A stretch of 64,000 bases of DNA, taken from Eutypa lata. Lineage: Eukaryota > Ascomycota > Sordariomycetes > Xylariales > Diatrypaceae. A model generated the notes under the pieces. The model was not told the origin of the DNA, did not search any database, and saw only the letters and a program-made list of their open reading frames with translations. The stretch covers positions 2,790,001 through 2,854,000 of the forward strand of contig JAKULF010000004.1 in the NCBI GenBank assembly GCA_022661535.1, given 5' to 3'. Within the stretch, counting starts at the first letter, position 1; each line of letters opens with the position of its first letter. Below, piece by piece: positions 58,588-64,000 of the stretch. The translations under genes and the position numbers were made by a program.

Positions 58588-61116
58588 GAATGAGAATTCC
58601 AGCATGTTGCCGTTTCCTGTCATGGCCTCGGGTCCTTAACACCACACTGAAGCATACCTACATGTATTCATACACCACATAGGTTTACCCTAGACTTTTT
58701 TCTTTTTACGTTGTTACGATCGGGTTGATGAGTTATGGACGAGTTTTCACTTTGAAGCATATGATGATTAAGCTTCTCCTGTATTATTAGTACACAGCGC
58801 GGCGTAACGATTTTCTATGTATAAGATATCCAAAACCAAAAGAATAATGTATTAGCTACGAAAGAATAACTGTTCCTAATAACAAAGTCTTCCAGAATAC
58901 ACTTACCGGGGAAATTATGCCGGGAATCATCCCAGTGATATTATATACTGATGGCACACAAAACACCGTCTCACTTGAGAAAATAAGGAATGTCCATTGC
59001 GTGACACCGGTTTGAAGGGCGGGTCATATATAGACGCACGACGAAGGGACTTAGTTGATGATGAGGTCTTAAAACGCAACGATAGCTAATGACTTGAAGT
59101 GCTTTTGATGTAAGCAAGGGGTGGTTAGAAATCCGCAAAGGATGTCATCCCGTTGCTTTTGCCGCCGACCGAATCCTGGGCGATTCTGATGTATGCTAGT
59201 TGCAAAAAGTCGGTTTTCGCACGTAAGTTCTGCTCTACTAACCTCAAGCTTTCAACAATTGAACGAAACGCGCGTATCCTGCAAAGCGGTTGAGTTCCTA
59301 TAGGTTGCCTTTTACAATGTGTGAGTGCTAGAGAGCTGGTTGTCTGCTGCGCCACCAGATCACTCACGCAACTGCGTCAGCTTTCAAAGTTTGAAACTCG
59401 GGCTCATCGGAACGAAGGTTGACCTCAACTAATCACTGCATAGTCCATGCAGGATTTCTTATCTTCTGAGTTTAAGGATGCCTCGATACAATTGCCAGTA
59501 GTCAACTACTAAGTATGTGAGATTTGGTTCCCGTTTTGTGGCTAAGACTAGCTTCGCAGCACCTGATAAGAAACAGTGCCGTCATTTGTCTTCAGTTCGC
59601 TCTTCTTCACGACGGCTACTTATCGGCTATAAGCACTGTTTTACCCGTGCCCTTTCTGGGAGATGAGAGTTGTTTCAACTTCATTTATGTAGAGGTCATA
59701 CAAAGCGAAGTCGGACAAACCCGTTTCAAATATCAAATATCATTTCTTCTATGTAGTTATATATAAGACAAGCGTTGGTTGGGCTTGGCATAACGCATGT
59801 GAAGATAGATAACATAAGCATTATGGCAATCAATTGAGGAATCCGCAAACCTGCAGCCCGGATACGATCGTCGACAGGGGATCCTTTTTGGGGGGGCACA
59901 GCTCCATCGATCTAAAATAGGCATGTGCAAGTTCGGATCGTCAATACTAAAAATTCTCTGTCAGTTCTGTATAGTGATTTCTGCATGGGAGGATTCAATC
60001 CTCAATCAGCACCTCCCCAGCAGCGCCTAGCTGGTGGTGTATAAGCCAGCGCCCGGTAGCTGATCGGCGCTCTTTTCGCAGTTGTACTATCAAATGGGCG
60101 CATCTTATACACTAAAATATGCAATTGTAATGTGGTCTGATGCCGTTATAGGCAATCATCGTCATCGCGTCATTCGCACCGCCTACTAACCCCCGGGAAT
60201 TCGCTAGATGATGTACATAAGCGAATATAATTCATTAATTAGCGGGAAGGACTCCGAAGAACTAACTACATATATCTTTACTCTTCAGGCAAGAGCGGTT
60301 CATCCATACATCTGTCCATCCAGGTACGAGTATAGTGCCTGATCCAGATTATTACCTAATTTAATAAATAGCACGCACATGTTATACGAAGACATGGCTG
60401 CTACCGTTCGGAGTGTGGACTACGTAATACACACAGGCTGACAGGGTGTTGAGGCTGAAACATGGGATGGTTAGGTTTCTCCCCCTATCGATAGGTGGAA
60501 TCGCTTGGGGATGCAGCTGATACGACGGCAATACAACAGCGATACGGAATACCTAACCCGGATAAGTTCAAGCTCAGACTTTAGTAGCTTAGTAGGCTGG
60601 TAGGGTACCCTAGCTTAGCAACTTAGCAGCTTAGCCACAGAGCATTATGTATGTATGTATGTACATACAATACTACCTACGTACCTTGTAACCCGACATT
60701 TTCCTGTCAAAGAAATAACATACCCTTAGTAGTGAACGTTAATTATTAGACAAATGCTTTCCCAGCTTCAGGTCACATTATTCTAACCTCACATCCGGAT
60801 AGATGTCTACATGTCCAGAAAGGATATGAATTTATTGATGTTTATGTGATATGTTATGACCAACTTCCATTCTCTCTTTCATTGCAACTAGAACAACTGC
60901 GAGAGACTCTGTCGACGCTACTACCTATACCTAATACTAGAGATATTCTTCAGCCTTTTCCGCTCTCAACTCGACGTCTTCCACCTCGTCAACTCACACA
61001 ATTAGAAGTATATTGCGTACACTACATACGTGTTTGCATGTTGGACAACACTGTGTCACGACTACTGTCTGAATAAGCCTACTGGCGTCCGCGATATCAC
61101 AGTCACAGTCGCCAAG
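58588..61116. other. Intergenic, about 2.5 kb
   Basis: 3' UTR of the coiled-coil gene, then AT-rich sequence with AGCTTAG tandem words (about 60585-60632) and GTATGTATGTATGTA (about 60648-60662). A minus-strand frame at 59125-59367 ends in protein-like sequence but could not be assigned. No supportable gene. Confidence 0.45.
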
Positions 61117-62296
61117 ATGATGTCCTTTAGGAGGGCGATCGTCTTCGCTGCCTTCTTCCTAACAGCATTCTTTCTCCTGCGACATTCACAGACGTCAAAC
61201 GATCCCGAGTCAATCTCAAAACCACTAGCTAAACCCGAGAGTGCTGCCGATGGCTCGGAAAGACCACAGAACGAACCGACCACCGACTCCGGCGCGTCCG
61301 ACAACTTCCGCCAACAGGAACGCCATGTCCCTGCCCAAAAAGCAATCCAAGATATGACCAAGATGTCGTTGTACGACAAGCTGGCCTACCAGTTCCCCTA
61401 CGATGTCGAGACCAAATTCCCCGCCTACATCTGGCAGACCTGGAAATATACCCCGGCAAACGGGGAATTCACCTTCCGCGATCAGGAGGCTTCCTGGACA
61501 GAACAACACCCCGGTTTCGTGCACGAGGTCATTACCGATCAGGTCGCCATCCACCTCCTTAGACTCCTTTATGCGTCCGTCCCCGAAGTCCTCGAAGCAT
61601 ATAACACCATGCCCCAGCCTGTGCTCAAGGCTGACTTCTTCCGTTACCTGATCCTGCTTGCACGCGGGGGCATCTACTCAGATATTGATACATATGCAAT
61701 CAAGAGCGCATTGGAATGGATCCCTAACAGCATACCACGAAATAGCATCGGTCTAATTGTTGGTATTGAGGCAGACCCCGACAGGCCGGATTGGAAAGAC
61801 TGGTACAGCCGCCGCATTCAGTTCTGTCAATGGACTATCCAATCGAAACCTGGCCACCCAGTCCTGCGTGACATAGTAACCCGCATTACTGAGGAGACCT
61901 TGAGAAGAAAGAGGGAGGGGGTGTTCATTACCAAGGAAAAGAGCGTCATGGAATTCACGGGCCCCGCTGTTTGGACTGATACTATCTTTGACTACTTCAA
62001 CGACCCGCGTTATTTCAACCTGGAGAAGAGCAATAGCAATATCACCTATCTGAACTTCACTGGAATCGAGACCTCCAAGAAGGTGGGCGATGTGGTTGTC
62101 CTTCCCATCACCAGCTTCTCCCCCGGTGTGCAACAAATGGGCGCAAAGGATTATGATGACCCAATGGCGTTTGTTAAGCACGACTTCGAAGGTAGGTCGC
62201 TCATTGCCATAAAATACTTTGGCCACCTTCTTACTGACTCTTCTAGGGACCTGGAAACCAGAAAGTGAAAGGCATATTGGAGAGAAGAGGGGTTAG
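61117..62296 (+). CDS. GT32 alpha-1,6-mannosyltransferase, OCH1-like
   Basis: Golgi type II glycosyltransferase of the Och1 family, initiating or extending N-glycan outer chains with GDP-mannose. Exons 61117-62191 and 62247-62296 give 374 residues. The N-terminal signal-anchor is SFRRAIVFAAFFLTAFFLL (about residues 3-21), followed by an Asp/Glu/Pro-rich stem, then YIWQTWKYTPANGEFTF and VLKADFFRYLILLARGGIYS. The DxD metal site SDIDTYAI lies near residues 188-195. FTGPAVWTDTIFDYF matches the substrate-side block. The C-terminal exon supplies TWKPESERHIGEKRG. The start was taken at the ATG at 61117; an upstream in-frame ATG gives a signal-poor extension. Length matches the family. Several OCH1-like paralogues are normal in fungi, so this need not be the orthologue of yeast Och1. 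Confidence 0.9.
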
Positions 62297-63624
62297 CTCC
62301 TTCCAATCACAATATGTTATTTATTAATGACTTTTTTCCGTCTCCTGGTGTATTACTGTTCACGGAACCTCCCACAACCGCAGGAAGAAGTTGAATGAAT
62401 ATTCTCGAGCTAGAGTAGTTTCTATGGAAATTTCCACTGAATTGCCTAGCACCATGGCCGAGACGGATCGACTGGGTTCGTTTTACACATTACATGGCGC
62501 TTGTCAAGTCATTTCCAGCAATTAGGCCTTACGAGAAGATGGACGGTCATTGCAGAAGGTCTAAACGGTGCCTATGAGCCAAATTGACGGTCTTAGATGG
62601 ATTTCCGGCCCATGTGTTACTGCTGTTCAGGACGTCACGAATCGCCTCTTCACCTCAACACTTTGCTTTTGGTCCACGGAGGAAGCAGGACTTAGGAGCG
62701 GACGGTGACTTTATACAAAGTTTGCTATGCATAGAAAGATTTTTGTTTGGGAAACACTACAGGACAATAGAGTATGGCTCGGGAAGACACAAAACAAAAG
62801 GATGGGACCGGCTACTGCGGTGAAGAATTACCGCTGCAGTAGCCTCTTATTGTATATACCTACGATGCATGCATATTTTGGCGTTTTGGTGGTAATAATG
62901 ATTCCTAAGTCGCAATATCCCAACGGGCCCTCCCATTATGCCGATGTGACCTCGGAATAATCACTACCTATTTATAGTAACCCCTTTCAAAAGAGGGGAG
63001 GGTCATGGGGGGTATCTGGCTGTTATCAAGCTCTCCCCCCAAATTTCCTTGTTCTATATTCTAGTTAGGCCGGTTCGTTCTATGAGTTGTTAACGATTAG
63101 TCTATGGGACCGGAGTAGCAAATGTTTATGAATACCTACATACCTGGAAGGTATTATGAACAATAGTACCGAGAATACATAAACTTTGTGCTATGTCTCA
63201 GCTAAACAGCCTTCCCCGCTTCTCCGCATTTGCTACTACCTAGTAGGTGGTTAGAGACCACCCTTCGGGATTTTACCCCACCAGGCTCCTTCCTATGAAG
63301 AAGCTAAGAGGCTTGAGCTAGCTAGAGTCGGAGGTCCTGGACAGGTGTCGACGACGATATGCTTATTGTTACACGAGTAGTCGTTCATGTAGTACTGAAC
63401 TGAACTTGGGATATCCTTGACATATCGTCTGTGGGGAAGAAAACGACGTCCTGCCGCTTCGCTCCGAGGTGGGGTTTAGATGGTATTACAACCTTCTTCC
63501 TTAGAACTTCTTAGCTGGGACCAAAGCGAAGTGAAAAAGAGATCATATATATATTAAGTACGTATGTGGGGGGGTTGAAGGACTAAATTAAAGTTTGGTC
63601 CCTCGGAAGCTTGAAGTGGGATAC
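62297..63624. other. Intergenic, with a hairpin at 62810-62844
   Basis: 3' UTR of the GT32 gene, a perfect-looking hairpin (see findings), then AT-rich sequence. Open frames under 80 codons. No gene. Confidence 0.45.
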
Positions 63625-64000
63625 ATGGCGCTCTGTCTACGCAATCTGCGGCGAGTCCGTCTGCGCCCCGGCTACCCCGGGATGATGCTCCGGGCTTTCT
63701 CCCGACAGGCCACAGTCAGGTTGAAACTCTCTCAGACCATACCGAAAGCTACGGTGCAACCCGGAGGCCAACTACAGAGGAGAGGATTCATAACCTCGGA
63801 CCTGAGTTATGTTGAAGGTCCTACAGAGGTAAGCGACCAACTAAGATTGTTTTCACCTTTGAATTCCCTTCAACTAGCAAGCTTCGTCTTGACTTTCCCA
63901 TTCCCATTTCGCCCTTCTTTTCAGAACGAGCTGTAAGAGCATGACATGAACAATACTAACGCACACCATAGCCACCGTTACTCCAACACACAATACCGGA
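63625..64000 (+). CDS. Probable mitochondrial acyl-CoA synthetase (AMP-binding), 5' end only
   Basis: The gene runs off the right edge. Exon 1 is 63625-63828 (68 codons) and exon 2 starts at 63972. The N-terminus is Arg-rich and hydrophobic (MALCLRNLRRVRLRPGYPG, then RAFSRQA), a plausible mitochondrial presequence. Spliced, SYVEGPTE continues into PPLLQHTIP, matching the start of fungal medium-chain acyl-CoA synthetases (ACSF2-like). The catalytic AMP-binding motifs lie beyond the window, so the call rests on this short segment and the presequence. The ATG at 63625 is the first in the frame. Confidence 0.55.

Noticed and set aside
59125..59367. 80-codon minus-strand frame with protein-like end (AKTDFLQLAYIRIAQDS)
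   Set aside because: The C-terminal part looks coding, but no family could be named and no upstream exon joins convincingly; could be a gene relic.
1..64000. Telomeric repeats, rRNA, CRISPR-like arrays
   Set aside because: No TTAGGG arrays, no conserved rRNA segments and no regularly spaced repeats were seen on either strand.

Overview
The window is nuclear DNA of a filamentous ascomycete (Pezizomycotina). I infer Sordariomycetes-like from overall style, not from a database match. The evidence is short introns (about 45-110 nt, one of 491 nt) with GTRNGT donors and YAG acceptors. The protein families are also typical of the group: a DASH-complex Hsk3 subunit, a Zn2Cys6 regulator, a SAT4/Pth11-type rhodopsin-fold membrane protein, a GH76 DFG5/DCW1-like mannosidase, an OCH1-type GT32 and a LaeA-like methyltransferase. 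Genes are monocistronic and separated by AT-rich spacers, several of them multi-kilobase. The spacers are peppered with short words built on TAGGTA/CCTAGG/TACATA.

Layout. 0-5 kb: a 14-TM MFS exporter (+) and a DJ-1/PfpI-family protein (+). 5-14.8 kb: a nearly 10-kb gene-free interval carrying one MITE-like element. 14.8-17.5 kb: a ketopantoate-reductase-family protein with a long disordered tail (+). 19.6-20.4 kb: Hsk3 (+). 22.4-23.3 kb: an F-box protein (-). 24.1-25.8 kb: a SAM methyltransferase with a 13-nt microexon (-). 26.7-27.7 kb: an atypical SDR (-). 27.8-28.7 kb: two further non-autonomous inverted-repeat elements. 29.2-33.0 kb: a classical intronless SDR (+), a decayed polyketide-synthase ketoreductase fragment (+) and a Zn2Cys6 regulator (-), which together may be the remains of a secondary-metabolite locus. 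35.0-37.7 kb: two small uncharacterised proteins (-). 41.7-43.6 kb: the GH76 protein (-). 46.7-47.6 kb: a synaptobrevin R-SNARE (+). 49.1-50.5 kb: a SAT4-type membrane protein (-), divergent from a cytochrome P450 (+, 52.0-54.2 kb). The P450 is convergent with a DUF3237-like gene and a small hypothetical gene (-). 57.9-58.6 kb: a coiled-coil small protein (+). 61.1-62.3 kb: the OCH1-like GT32 (+). 63.6 kb to the end: the 5' part of a probable acyl-CoA synthetase (+).

How the genes relate. Housekeeping functions (Hsk3 at kinetochores, synaptobrevin in exocytosis, GH76 and OCH1-like enzymes in cell-wall mannan) are interspersed with accessory functions (MFS, SDRs, P450, methyltransferase, SAT4-like receptor, Zn2Cys6 regulator). 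No intact biosynthetic cluster is present. The most notable observations are the two MITE copies with perfect 5-bp target-site duplications, a separate 460-bp inverted-repeat element, the degenerate PKS ketoreductase fragment, and the 13-nt microexon inside the methyltransferase SAM-binding motif. I found no tRNA, rRNA, CRISPR or telomeric repeat. Exon joins below were worked out by hand from splice sites and frame continuity; RNA-seq would settle them.
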